From positions 248,001-312,000 of the forward strand of contig NZ_JCKI01000008.1 in the NCBI RefSeq assembly GCF_000708265.2: a stretch of DNA of 64,000 nucleotides, given 5' to 3'. Numbering within the stretch: position 1 is the stretch's first letter; every line of letters begins with the position of its first letter. Below are positions 44,865 to 57,249 of this stretch, one piece after another. Origin of the DNA: Pedobacter sp. R20-19. Its GTDB lineage: Bacteria > Bacteroidota > Bacteroidia > Sphingobacteriales > Sphingobacteriaceae. A program made the translations under genes and the position numbers. The notes under the pieces were generated by a model. It ran no database searches. It was not told where the DNA came from and was given only the letters and a program-made list of their open reading frames with translations.

Positions 44865-45839
44865 ATGATTAATAACCCAGCCACCCGATTAAATAAATTC
44901 ATCAGTGAAAGTGGATTGTGCTCCCGCCGGGAGGCAGATCGGTTTATTGAAAAGGGCAATGTTTTCATCAATGGCAAACGGGCTAAAATAGGCGACCAGG
45001 TTTTTGCCGGAGATAGGGTAATGGTAAATGGACACAATATTGAGCCTAAAGAAGATAGCAGTTTTATTCTTTTGGCCTTCAATAAACCAACCGGAGTTAC
45101 CAGCACTACAGAATCAAACGTTCGCGATAACATTGTGGATTATATCAATCATAGTGAACGTATTTTTCCCATTGGCCGTTTAGACAAAGATTCATCAGGG
45201 TTGATTTTCTTAACCAATAACGGCGACCTGGTTAACAAGATTTTGAGGGCCGGCAATAAACATGAAAAAGAATATGTAGTCACCGTTAATAAACCAATTA
45301 CCGACGATTTCATTTTTGAAATGAGTAACGGTGTTCCCATTCTGGGTGTTAATACCCGTAAGTGTAAGGTTAGGCAGGTGAGTACATTCGTCTTCAATAT
45401 TATTTTAATTCAGGGATTAAACCGGCAGATCAGAAGAATGTGTGAACATTTTGGATATGAAGTAACCAAATTAGAACGCACACGGATTATGAACATTAAT
45501 CTTAAGGGCATTCCTACGGGAGAATTCAGAGAACTAACTGAAGAGGAAATGGCTGGAATCATGAAAAGCGTCGAAAAATCATCGTCAGAAGCTGGCCCAA
45601 AAACAAAAAGTTCAATTAAAAAGAAATTGAATGCTTATGAAGAGATTTCTGAGTCAAAACAGGATCAATCTAAAAAATTCAAATCAACAAAGCCTTTCGC
45701 AAAATCAGGAGGAGCAAAAAAGACAGGCTCAAATTCATCATCAAAACCCACCAATAAAAACAGTTCATCTGGTAAAAATTCCAGACCAGCAAAAGGTAAG
45801 CCTGCAGGAAAATCAAATACCAGAACAAGAGGAAGATAG
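44865..45839 (+). CDS. 23S rRNA pseudouridine synthase, RluB/RluF family
   Basis: The 324-residue protein has an N-terminal S4 domain (RLNKFISESGLCSRREADRFI). A TruA-like catalytic domain (about 65-225) contains the catalytic Asp in FPIGRLDKDSSGLIFLTNNGD (split around the Asp) and GLNRQIRRMCEHFGYEV. An S/K/G-rich, unstructured basic tail of about 95 residues follows (ending TRTRGR), common in Bacteroidota members. It isomerises a uridine in 23S rRNA helix 35 or 74/90; which site cannot be told. The gene lies next to another 23S modification gene, rlmN. Confidence 0.9.
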   Translation: MINNPATRLNKFISESGLCSRREADRFIEKGNVFINGKRAKIGDQVFAGDRVMVNGHNIEPKEDSSFILLAFNKPTGVTSTTESNVRDNIVDYINHSERIFPIGRLDKDSSGLIFLTNNGDLVNKILRAGNKHEKEYVVTVNKPITDDFIFEMSNGVPILGVNTRKCKVRQVSTFVFNIILIQGLNRQIRRMCEHFGYEVTKLERTRIMNINLKGIPTGEFRELTEEEMAGIMKSVEKSSSEAGPKTKSSIKKKLNAYEEISESKQDQSKKFKSTKPFAKSGGAKKTGSNSSSKPTNKNSSSGKNSRPAKGKPAGKSNTRTRGR

Positions 45840-45913
45840 CTTGTTAATTGTAAAATTCTGAATCACAACAATTTGCTTTCTGCTTTCGCCTTTCAGCTTA
45901 AGTGCTTTTTAAG

Positions 45914-45921
45914 TACCTTTG
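45914..45921 (+). promoter_or_regulatory. -7 box abutting the rlmN start
   Basis: TACCTTTG is a perfect TAnnTTTG motif, 6 bases before the rlmN ATG at 45928. TTTC lies 19 bases upstream of it, one base off TTTG. The transcript would start at or within a few bases of the start codon. Confidence 0.6.
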
Positions 45922-45927
45922 CAGCAA

Positions 45928-46974
45928 ATGGTAACAGCAAAAAAGATAGATATCCGCTCACTTGATTTAGCACAATTGCAACAGCACTTAGTGGCTATGC
46001 AACAACCTGCCTTTAGAGCAAAGCAGATTTATCAGTGGCTATGGGAGAAATCGGCCATCAACTTCGATGAAATGAGTAATCTTTCTAAAGATTTACGCAA
46101 ATCTTTGGATGAAAACTTCGCCATAAACGCTGTTAAGGTTAACAATTCACAATTTAGTAGCGATCATACCATTAAAAATACCTTCCGCTTAGCTGATGGT
46201 AATATTGTGGAAGGAGTTCTAATTCCCTTAGAAGATCGTATGACAGCTTGTGTAAGTTCTCAGGTAGGTTGCAGCTTAACCTGTAAATTCTGCGCAACAG
46301 GTTATATGGACCGGAAAAGGAATTTAAATGCTGATGAAATTTATGATCAGGTCGTATTAATTGATAAACAGGCCAAACAAAATTACAATAACCCTTTAAC
46401 CAATATTGTATATATGGGCATGGGCGAACCATTGCTAAATTACGCCAATGTATTAAAATCTATCGAACGCATTACCGCACCCGATGGCTTAAATATGAGT
46501 TACAAGCGCATTACAGTTTCAACTGCCGGCATTGCTAAAATGATTAAAAAATTAGGTGATGATGGCGTTAAATTTAACCTGGCACTTTCACTTCATGCAG
46601 CCGATGATAAAAAGCGAAATGAGATCATGCCGATTAACGAGGCAAACTCATTAAAGTCACTATCCGAAGCACTTAAATATTATTTTGCAAAAACCAAAAA
46701 TCCGGTAACTTACGAATACATTGTTTTCAATCACTTTAATGATGAAATTACTGATGCAATGGATTTGGCTAAATTTTGCAAGCACATTCCATGTAAGGTA
46801 AATTTGATTGAATACAATCCTATTTCCTTCGCTGATTTTACCAATGCCGAAGGCGATAAAATTGATGCCTTTGCCAGTTATCTAAAATCACAAGGTATCA
46901 CCACTAACATTCGCCGAAGCCGCGGAAAAGATATTGATGCAGCCTGCGGTCAGTTAGCGGTAAAAGAAAGTTAA
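45928..46974 (+). CDS. rlmN: 23S rRNA (adenine-2503-C2)-methyltransferase (dual-specificity)
   Basis: The protein has 348 residues from the ATG at 45928; a TTG 9 bases earlier overlaps the -7 box and is rejected. This radical SAM enzyme has the N-terminal RlmN domain (AKQIYQWLWEKSA), the cluster motif CSLTCKFCATGYMDR and GMGEPLLNY. The C-terminal segment DIDAACGQL carries the second methyl-carrier Cys; its partner lies in EGVLIPLEDRMTACVSSQVGC. It methylates A2503 of 23S rRNA and A37 of some tRNAs. Its stop and that of the convergent kinase gene share the palindrome TTAA (46971-46974). Confidence 0.95.
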   Translation: MVTAKKIDIRSLDLAQLQQHLVAMQQPAFRAKQIYQWLWEKSAINFDEMSNLSKDLRKSLDENFAINAVKVNNSQFSSDHTIKNTFRLADGNIVEGVLIPLEDRMTACVSSQVGCSLTCKFCATGYMDRKRNLNADEIYDQVVLIDKQAKQNYNNPLTNIVYMGMGEPLLNYANVLKSIERITAPDGLNMSYKRITVSTAGIAKMIKKLGDDGVKFNLALSLHAADDKKRNEIMPINEANSLKSLSEALKYYFAKTKNPVTYEYIVFNHFNDEITDAMDLAKFCKHIPCKVNLIEYNPISFADFTNAEGDKIDAFASYLKSQGITTNIRRSRGKDIDAACGQLAVKES

Positions 46975-48287
46975 ATTAAATTTTGACTTTTTATTTCGGC
47001 TAAAATAGATTCAATCTCTTCAAAACCTGGTCTATCTCCCACATCTGGCAAATGGCAAGATTCTTCTAATGCACGCAATGCAGAATAAAAAGTATCTTGC
47101 TCTGCTGATGCATATAATGATAATAGATCGTCGACTAAATACCCAAAAGCACTTACTTCTATTCGCTCCATTGCATTTGAGAAAGTCGAATGATCCCGCT
47201 CATACCGGGTTGCTGCACCAAAATCGCCGAATAACGTCTTCCCATCCTCATCAATCAACATATTGTGAGCATATAAATCACCATGCATAATACCCTTTTG
47301 GTGCAAATGATTGGCAACCGAAGAAATAGAAGTTAAAATGTTGATCACCTGCAATGCAGAAAGTTGGGTATCAGGTTCAAATACGTCCCTCGTACATGTT
47401 TTTAGCGATGGTGGATTTCCAAGATTTATATAATGCTGCGGAATGAGTTCCATTACCAGCCCTGTTTTAGATTCAGACGAATCATTAGTTTTACCAATGA
47501 TTTTCACTAACGCCTCATGGTCACCAGCTTCAATGCTGGAATGCATTTCATCCTCCGGAAAACCATCACTGGTAACATCGCCTTTAAATACCTTCACTGC
47601 CACATCCTGCAACATTTCTTCACTCAATGCACGGTAAATTGTACCAGAGGCTCCCTCACCAAGCTTATTCCGAATTTTTAAACGATCATAAGAAATCAAT
47701 GGTGCCTCTATTTCTGAATTGGGTGTTCTACTGCAAGGATTTCCAGAAAATGCTAGCCAAGATAGTTTAGGTAAGGATAGTAACCAGTCAGGTAAAATTT
47801 CAATTTTATTTGCAGAAAGTCTCAAAAGTGCTAATGATCTACAATGCTGCAATTCTTCGGGTAACGCTGTTAATCTATTACCTGCAAGCATCAGCTTCTC
47901 CAGCCGATAACAATCACCAATGGAAGCAGGTAATGCAGAGATCATATTATTAGTTAAAATTAACCACCTCAAATTTTTGCCTATGGCCCGGTCACCAACA
48001 TGGCCAATATGATTTGCTTTAAAGCCTACAATATCTAATAACGGACAATCACTTAAAACTTCAGGATAAATAGTAAATTCATTATTAGAGCAGAAGAAAA
48101 CCTTAAGCTTTTGGAGTTTACTAAAATCTGCAGGTAATTCAGATAAGCGGTTGGCAGATAAATCAAGATATTCAAGTGTATCAGCTAGATCTAAAATCTC
48201 CATAGGAAAAGTCTCTATTTCAGCTGAAAGTTTTAACGAAGTACAACCATTCAGTTCACCACGTTTCAATTGCTCTAATGTTTGCAC
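46971..48287 (-). CDS. Leucine-rich repeat protein fused to a eukaryote-like Ser/Thr/Tyr protein kinase
   Basis: The protein has 438 residues from a GTG start. About seven LRRs lie at residues 10-195, with repeats like LEYLDLSANRLSELPADFSKL and LRWLILTNNMISALPASIGD. A complete kinase domain follows (about 207-435): Gly loop GEGASGTIY, Lys in VAVKVF, HGDLYAHNML (catalytic Asp and Asn) and DFGAAT. No membrane segment or signal is seen, so it is cytoplasmic. The catalytic set is intact, so it is probably active; targets are unknown. A -7 box lies 16 bases upstream. Confidence 0.9.
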   Translation of the reverse strand: MQTLEQLKRGELNGCTSLKLSAEIETFPMEILDLADTLEYLDLSANRLSELPADFSKLQKLKVFFCSNNEFTIYPEVLSDCPLLDIVGFKANHIGHVGDRAIGKNLRWLILTNNMISALPASIGDCYRLEKLMLAGNRLTALPEELQHCRSLALLRLSANKIEILPDWLLSLPKLSWLAFSGNPCSRTPNSEIEAPLISYDRLKIRNKLGEGASGTIYRALSEEMLQDVAVKVFKGDVTSDGFPEDEMHSSIEAGDHEALVKIIGKTNDSSESKTGLVMELIPQHYINLGNPPSLKTCTRDVFEPDTQLSALQVINILTSISSVANHLHQKGIMHGDLYAHNMLIDEDGKTLFGDFGAATRYERDHSTFSNAMERIEVSAFGYLVDDLLSLYASAEQDTFYSALRALEESCHLPDVGDRPGFEEIESILAEIKSQNLI

Positions 48288-48303
48288 AATATTTAGGTTT
48301 TTG

Positions 48304-48311
48304 CAAAGATA
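48304..48311 (-). promoter_or_regulatory. -7 box of the LRR-kinase gene
   Basis: The minus strand reads TATCTTTG, a perfect TAnnTTTG, 16 bases before the GTG start. It supports that start over any longer frame. Confidence 0.55.
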
Positions 48312-48470
48312 AATTTATAGTATAACATAATAGAACGATACCCCTATATGTTGACTCATTTGAGCATCGTTGGATTATAATTTACTATTCAATTACGAAT
48401 ACATTAAGGTTGCATTAGCATTCTTATAACAGTAGATATTTATCTGTCATTTTTTATTTATTAATTCGAT

Positions 48471-48947
48471 GAATAAGAAATTTAGCCAGGTTGCTATCAT
48501 GCTGAGGTACGAAGCATCTCCAGTCGATAGAAACCTGTCCGTTAATAACGAATAAACTGATACCATATTTAACTATTCTTTGAGCCTTCCTGGTATTGAT
48601 CCAATACTACTAAAAAAATATCCTGGATCAAGCTGAGGAAGACGATCGAAGAGTGTTCGATGAATAATAAACCTAACCTGATTGCTGTCATGCTGAGGCA
48701 CGAAGCATCTACAGGCGATGGAAACCTGTCCATTAGTACCGTACAAACTGATATCCAGTATTTAGCTATTCTTTTAGCCTTGCTGGTATTAATCCAATAC
48801 TACTAAAAAAATATCCTGGATCAAGTTCAGGAAGACGATCGAGGGGTGTTCGATGAATAATAAACCTAACCTGATTGCTGTCATGCTGAGGCACGAAGCA
48901 TCTCCAGGCGATGGAAACCTGTCCATCAATAACCGGATAAACTGCTA
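48471..48947. repeat. Tandem repeat, about 191-bp unit, two and a half copies
   Basis: Units start at 48471, 48662 and 48855 and share landmarks. These are GAATAATAAACCTAACCTG, GTCATGCTGAGGCACGAAGC, GGCGATGGAAACCTGTCC, CCAATACTACTAAAAAAATA, TCCTGGATCAAG and GAAGACGATCGA. The third copy ends near 48947. Units differ by about 10-15 percent. Nothing in them is convincingly coding. The stretch 48312-48470 to its left shows nothing else. Confidence 0.9.
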
Positions 48948-49075
48948 TTACGGTATCTCTGCCTGTTAACCACCCCTCCACGGGAGGGAATGGCATTACG
49001 CCTAAAAGGTTATACGCCATGCAGGCGCTTTGGTCTTTCAGCTTTAGCCTTTACGCTTTTTTATTATAAACGCAG

Positions 49076-49105
49076 AAACCCCTGCAGTTGTTACTGCAAG
49101 GGTCC
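49076..49105 (-). terminator. Hairpin after the 5S gene, likely rRNA operon terminator
   Basis: On the minus strand CCCTTGCAGT pairs with ACTGCAGGGG (one G-U) around AACA, about 30 bases beyond the 5S 3' end, followed by TTTCTGCGTTT. The T-run is short, so it may need help or act as the first of several signals. Confidence 0.65.
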
Positions 49106-49135
49106 TGGTTAAACGCCGCTTAAGGCTTTTAAGAT

Positions 49136-49245
<110 letters not shown>

Positions 49246-49389
49246 ATATTTTTATTTGAACTGAAAGGATAAAGATCAAAGCTTAAAGCTACTAAAAAAT
49301 ATTTCGCTTTACTCTTTTGTCTTTTAGCTTTCCGCTTAAATGACATATTATTGAAAGAAGTTAAGTTTTGAAGAACAAACAACAGTTCT

Positions 49390-52272
<2,883 letters not shown>

Positions 52273-52676
52273 TACTCATATGCCTTTTGCGCCATATGGT
52301 ATGCTTTTTTTGCTCTTGTCATGATGTCTCATTCCCGACGTAAAGCCGGGAGAGCACAAACACAACAGTCGCCTATTGTTGTTTGCTCTTCTTTTTTAAC
52401 TTCTTCCAATATGTCAAAGAACTTTACTGAAGCTGATGGCCGAAGGTATAAAGGTATAGGGTGTCATGTGCCCCAACCTAAGCCTCGTTTCAGCTTCGTT
52501 AGTTAAAAACCGCGGTCTCGAACCGTTCCATACTTTTTTTGTATGTGCCCCAATGGCGTTTTCTTCTTGTCTTAATCTTTATGTCAATGTAGTTTACCAA
52601 TCCTGGTAACGCTTTCTTTATTATTCCGTTTTTTAAAAGCTTTCTGCTTTGGCCTTTAAGCTTTTCAGCTTAAATA

Positions 52677-52721
52677 GTGGAGAATAACGGTCCCGATAGC
52701 TATCGGGACGAACCGTTGACC
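52677..52721 (-). pseudogene. tRNA-Ala 3' fragment interrupted in its T-loop by an 18-bp perfect palindrome
   Basis: The 14 bases GTGGAGAATAACGG and the 12 bases GAACCGTTGACC match the acceptor and T-arm of the intact tRNA-Ala located 60 bases away. Between them the T-loop AGTC is replaced by TCCCGATAGCTATCGGGA plus C. The 5' half of the tRNA is absent. It lies inside the rRNA operon spacer and would be transcribed with it. Confidence 0.85.
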
Positions 52722-52736
52722 GGTTGCCACTCTTCA

Positions 52737-52813
52737 TGGTGGAGAATAACGGAGTCGAACCGTTGACCTCCTGCGTGCAAGGCAGGCGCTCTAGCCAGCT
52801 GAGCTAATCCCCC
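52737..52813 (-). tRNA. tRNA-Ala (anticodon UGC), CCA encoded
   Basis: The minus strand folds as acceptor GGGGGAT/ATTCTCC (with G-U pairs), D-arm, anticodon stem CCTGC/GCAGG with loop CTTGCAC, and T-arm ACGG/CCGT. Discriminator A is followed by an encoded CCA. It sits in the 16S-23S spacer as usual in Bacteroidota. Confidence 0.97.
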
Positions 52814-52894
52814 AGATTTATAGTCTTGAGTTTGGAGTCATTAGTTTGGAGTATTCATAACTCCCAACCCTATTCTCTTTACTCCCAACTTTAA

Positions 52895-52972
52895 TGGTAG
52901 TCCCGTCCAGATTTGAACTGGAGACCCCTACATTATCAGTGTAGTGCTCTAACCAGGCTGAGCTACGGGACT
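52895..52972 (-). tRNA. tRNA-Ile (anticodon GAU), CCA encoded
   Basis: The minus strand reads AGTCCCGTAGCTCAG..., with anticodon stem CTACA/TGTAG around CTGATAA (GAT), acceptor AGTCCCG/CGGGACT, discriminator A and encoded CCA. It lies 81 bases upstream of tRNA-Ala in the operon. The 81-base spacer holds TTTGGAGT / ACTCCCAA inverted motifs. Confidence 0.97.
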
Positions 52973-53246
52973 TCTTGATTTAAGGTCAGCTATACGTATG
53001 CAGTATATAGTATCTTACCGCTACTGCTTATCCTTTGGCTTTCCCCATCTTATTGTTCCGTGGCGCTATACCTTTATAGTATGCCCACCGTTTCCTCTGG
53101 GTGTTTCTTTTGTGTTTTCTCTTTTTTAAAGTAGTATAGTGTAAAGTATCAAGATGTTTGCCTTTCAGCTTTAGTCTTTATGCTTTAACCTATATAACTT
53201 ATTATGAAATATCATGTTGCGAAAGCTGAGTAGGTGATGCTACTCC

Positions 53247-54767
<1,521 letters not shown>

Positions 54768-55098
54768 TAAAATGTTGTTGTTTAATTCTGACCAGTTTTA
54801 ACTATTGTTAAAAATAGTCTTCTTTTGTTTTGTCTGTTAGACATCACCTTTAAAATAAAGCTACTTAATCATGTACTTCGATCAGTACTCCATTAAACCC
54901 GCTTTCGCTACATTGACATCTCTTTTAAGAACTTTCTCGGCTTATTACCTCACGGTCGCCTTTATATATCTTCAGGTATTTGGTTTCGGCTCGTCTTATT
55001 CATCCAGCCTGTGTTTTCTTCCTGTTTCAATCTTGTTTTCTAATCGCCATGACATCCGCCACTTGATTCTTTTTTTCCTTCCCTCTCGGTTGGGAGTG

Positions 55099-55129
55099 CA
55101 AAGGTAGAAATCTTTTCTGAACTTCCAAA
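55099..55129 (-). promoter_or_regulatory. rRNA operon promoter, proximal copy
   Basis: On the minus strand TTTG (55126-55129), exactly 19 bases, then TACCTTTG (55099-55106). A T/A-rich tract lies just upstream, resembling an UP element. The predicted start is about 325 bases before 16S. Confidence 0.82.
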
Positions 55130-55224
55130 TAAAATAATTTTATTTTTTCCGTCCTTCTTTTCTTTCCAACACTTCAATCTGCCAGTCTTTAAAACCAACT
55201 TCCCGTTCCTTCCAAACCGGGCTG

Positions 55225-55255
55225 CAAAGGTAATGATCTTTTTCGCTTCAGCAAA
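55225..55255 (-). promoter_or_regulatory. rRNA operon promoter, middle copy
   Basis: On the minus strand TTTG (55252-55255), 19 bases, then TACCTTTG (55225-55232) followed by CAGCCC. The architecture matches the other two copies, 126 bases from the proximal one. Confidence 0.82.
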
Positions 55256-55347
55256 TTTTATTTGAAATAAATTTTGCCGCCTTTCTAACCTCAACACATC
55301 ATTAACACGCTTTTCAGCACCAGCCCTTTCCTCCGAAGCGGGTTGCA

Positions 55348-55378
55348 AAGGTAGCAAAAATTAATACCCCTGCAAACG
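55348..55378 (-). promoter_or_regulatory. rRNA operon promoter, distal copy
   Basis: On the minus strand TTTG (55375-55378), 19 bases, then TACCTTTG (55348-55355) followed by CAACCC. It is 123 bases from the middle copy. The repetition of an identical core and spacing is strong evidence that all three are real. Confidence 0.82.
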
Positions 55379-55871
55379 CATCGGCCCTCTTTTATTCCCA
55401 AAAATCATAAGACCCTGTAAATCATCACAAAAAAATTCAAATAAATAAAACATTTTCTAATAATAGGTGTTTGCAAGAATTTTTAATAAGGTAAAGGGGG
55501 AAGATTTGCTCAAATAATTTTAAACCATATAGGCATAGAGAACATATAGGCGATAGGAATAATTTACCATTATTAGTTTAAAAGAGGGCTATCATCAATT
55601 AAAATATCTTTCTAGATAATTTTAACCACTAAGTAAATAAGTGTTGTATATAAATAAGAGGTATACTATCTATATATGAGTAGAACCCAGATTAAAATAA
55701 TTTAATTGAGCATTTATTGAGATAGCAGCGCGATAATGCTTATTAGGCTAAAAAAGCAAATACTTTCTAAAATCCTATTCAATATTATAAGAACTATATG
55801 TAATGTTAAAATTTGTTAACTATATATAGGTACTGATTTGCTTTGCATAGCTTAGCGGCGAATTGTTTTTA
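55379..55871. other. AT-rich gene-free stretch between the rRNA promoters and bamD
   Basis: About 490 bases of very low GC with no credible frame, RNA or terminator. It separates the divergent rRNA and bamD promoters and may be curved, but I cannot judge that. Confidence 0.4.
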
Positions 55872-55901
55872 TTGATGTTATCGTATTATTAATTATCTTT
55901 G
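55872..55901 (+). promoter_or_regulatory. Promoter of the bamD-rpoZ-coaBC block
   Basis: TTG (55872-55874), 19 bases, then TATCTTTG (55894-55901), four bases before the bamD ATG. The mRNA would be almost leaderless. Confidence 0.7.
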
Positions 55902-55905
55902 CAGA

Positions 55906-56850
55906 ATGTTTAAAGTTAAACACTTAATTATTTTAGTATTTGTTGCCGCATTAGGCTTTGCGGGCTGTAAAAGTCGTTTTGAGAAATTGAGGGCAAGTAA
56001 TGATGTGGCCAAAAAGTATCAAGAGGCTCTTCGTTTATATAATAAGAGGGATTATAGCAAGGCATTGGTGCTTTTTGAAGATCTTTCTCAAAAATATCGA
56101 GGTCGTGCAGAAGCTGAAGATCTAAACTATTATTATGCTTATACTTTATATAGATTGAGTGATTATACTACTGCAAGATACCAATTTAAAAGTTTTGCAG
56201 ATACCTATCCAGCAAGTAAAAACGCAGAAGAGGCCAGGTATATGGGTGCTTATTGCTACTATCTGGAATCGCCAAGTTTTTCTCTAGATCAGGAAAACAC
56301 TTATAAGGCGATTGATGCACTACAATTATTTATTAACTTATACCCTTCCAGCGACAGAGCGGCAGCTGCAGGAAAATACATTACTGATTTAAGAGGAAAA
56401 CTTGAAGACAAAGCTTTTGAAAATGCAAAGATGTATTTAACTACAGGACCAAGTAATGTTGACAATTACAGGGCAGCAGTTATTGCTTTGAGAAATGCTC
56501 AACGAGATTATCCAGACATTAAGTACGCTGAAGAAATGGATTACTTAATGATCAAAGCGCAATATCTATATGCTAAAAACAGTTATGTTATTCGCCAGGA
56601 AGATCGTTACAATGAAGCTTTAGCTTTATATACTGAATTTACAGAGAATCATCCGGATAGTAAATTTACTAAAGATGCTAAACTTGTTAAATCAGATGTG
56701 GAAGCAGGAATTGTAGCTACTAAACAGGAACTTGCCTTATACGCTGCCGATCAGGAAAAATACAAGCAGATGCTGATTAAAACAGGTAAATTAAAAGATA
56801 CCGTTTCTACAAAACCAACTAACGCAGATAATACAGATATTAAAAATTAA
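55906..56850 (+). CDS. bamD: Outer-membrane assembly lipoprotein BamD
   Basis: The 314-residue lipoprotein has signal and lipobox MFKVKHLIILVFVAALGFAG-C (Cys21). About five TPR-like hairpins follow (for example KKYQEALRLYNKRDYSKALVLFEDL over residues 39-63), as in BamD/ComL. It bridges BamA and the periplasm during beta-barrel insertion. The C-terminal 25 residues are polar and probably disordered. It leads a block with rpoZ-like and coaBC that is conserved across the phylum. Confidence 0.93.
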   Translation: MFKVKHLIILVFVAALGFAGCKSRFEKLRASNDVAKKYQEALRLYNKRDYSKALVLFEDLSQKYRGRAEAEDLNYYYAYTLYRLSDYTTARYQFKSFADTYPASKNAEEARYMGAYCYYLESPSFSLDQENTYKAIDALQLFINLYPSSDRAAAAGKYITDLRGKLEDKAFENAKMYLTTGPSNVDNYRAAVIALRNAQRDYPDIKYAEEMDYLMIKAQYLYAKNSYVIRQEDRYNEALALYTEFTENHPDSKFTKDAKLVKSDVEAGIVATKQELALYAADQEKYKQMLIKTGKLKDTVSTKPTNADNTDIKN

Positions 56851-56857
56851 GCAATAC

Positions 56858-57184
56858 ATGAATACTAACAAACCTGCTGTACCAAATACTACAGTTACCA
56901 GAAACGTACACGATTTAGATAAAACTACAGATAACTTATACGAATCTTTAGTGGTGATTGCAAAAAGAGCCAATCAAATTTCGAACAACGTTAAAGAAGA
57001 GCTACATGGTAAATTAGCAGAATTTGCTTCGAGCAATGATAACCTGGAAGAGATTTTTGAAAATCGTGAGCAAATTGAAATCAGCAAGCATTATGAACGC
57101 ATGCCTAAACCTGTTTTAGTTGCGATAGATGAATTTTTAAACGATAAAATTTATCATAGAAATCCTGCTAAAGAACAAAAGTAA
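56858..57184 (+). CDS. rpoZ: RNA polymerase omega subunit (Rpb6/RpoZ-like)
   Basis: The 108-residue protein carries the omega/Rpb6 core DNLYESLVVIAKRANQISNNVK near residues 27-48, followed by an acidic helix (SNDNLEEIFENREQIEI) typical of Bacteroidota members. Omega assists beta-prime folding and core assembly. It starts 7 bases after bamD, an arrangement found widely in this phylum. The sequence is divergent from proteobacterial RpoZ, so context matters to the call. Confidence 0.85.
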   Translation: MNTNKPAVPNTTVTRNVHDLDKTTDNLYESLVVIAKRANQISNNVKEELHGKLAEFASSNDNLEEIFENREQIEISKHYERMPKPVLVAIDEFLNDKIYHRNPAKEQK

Positions 57185-57249
57185 TATTGGCATAATGCAT
57201 AGCGTTTTGTGCATATTGTACTTTGCTTATGCTTTAAACGCTTTGCATA

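Noticed and set aside
48766..49020. 84-residue frame on the minus strand downstream of the 5S gene
   Set aside because: It lies in the 191-bp repeat and the adjoining spacer, has no recognisable domain, and shared repeat modules explain its length.
55040..55357. 105-residue minus-strand frame in the rRNA leader
   Set aside because: It crosses three promoter motifs, has low-complexity composition, and no family is recognised.
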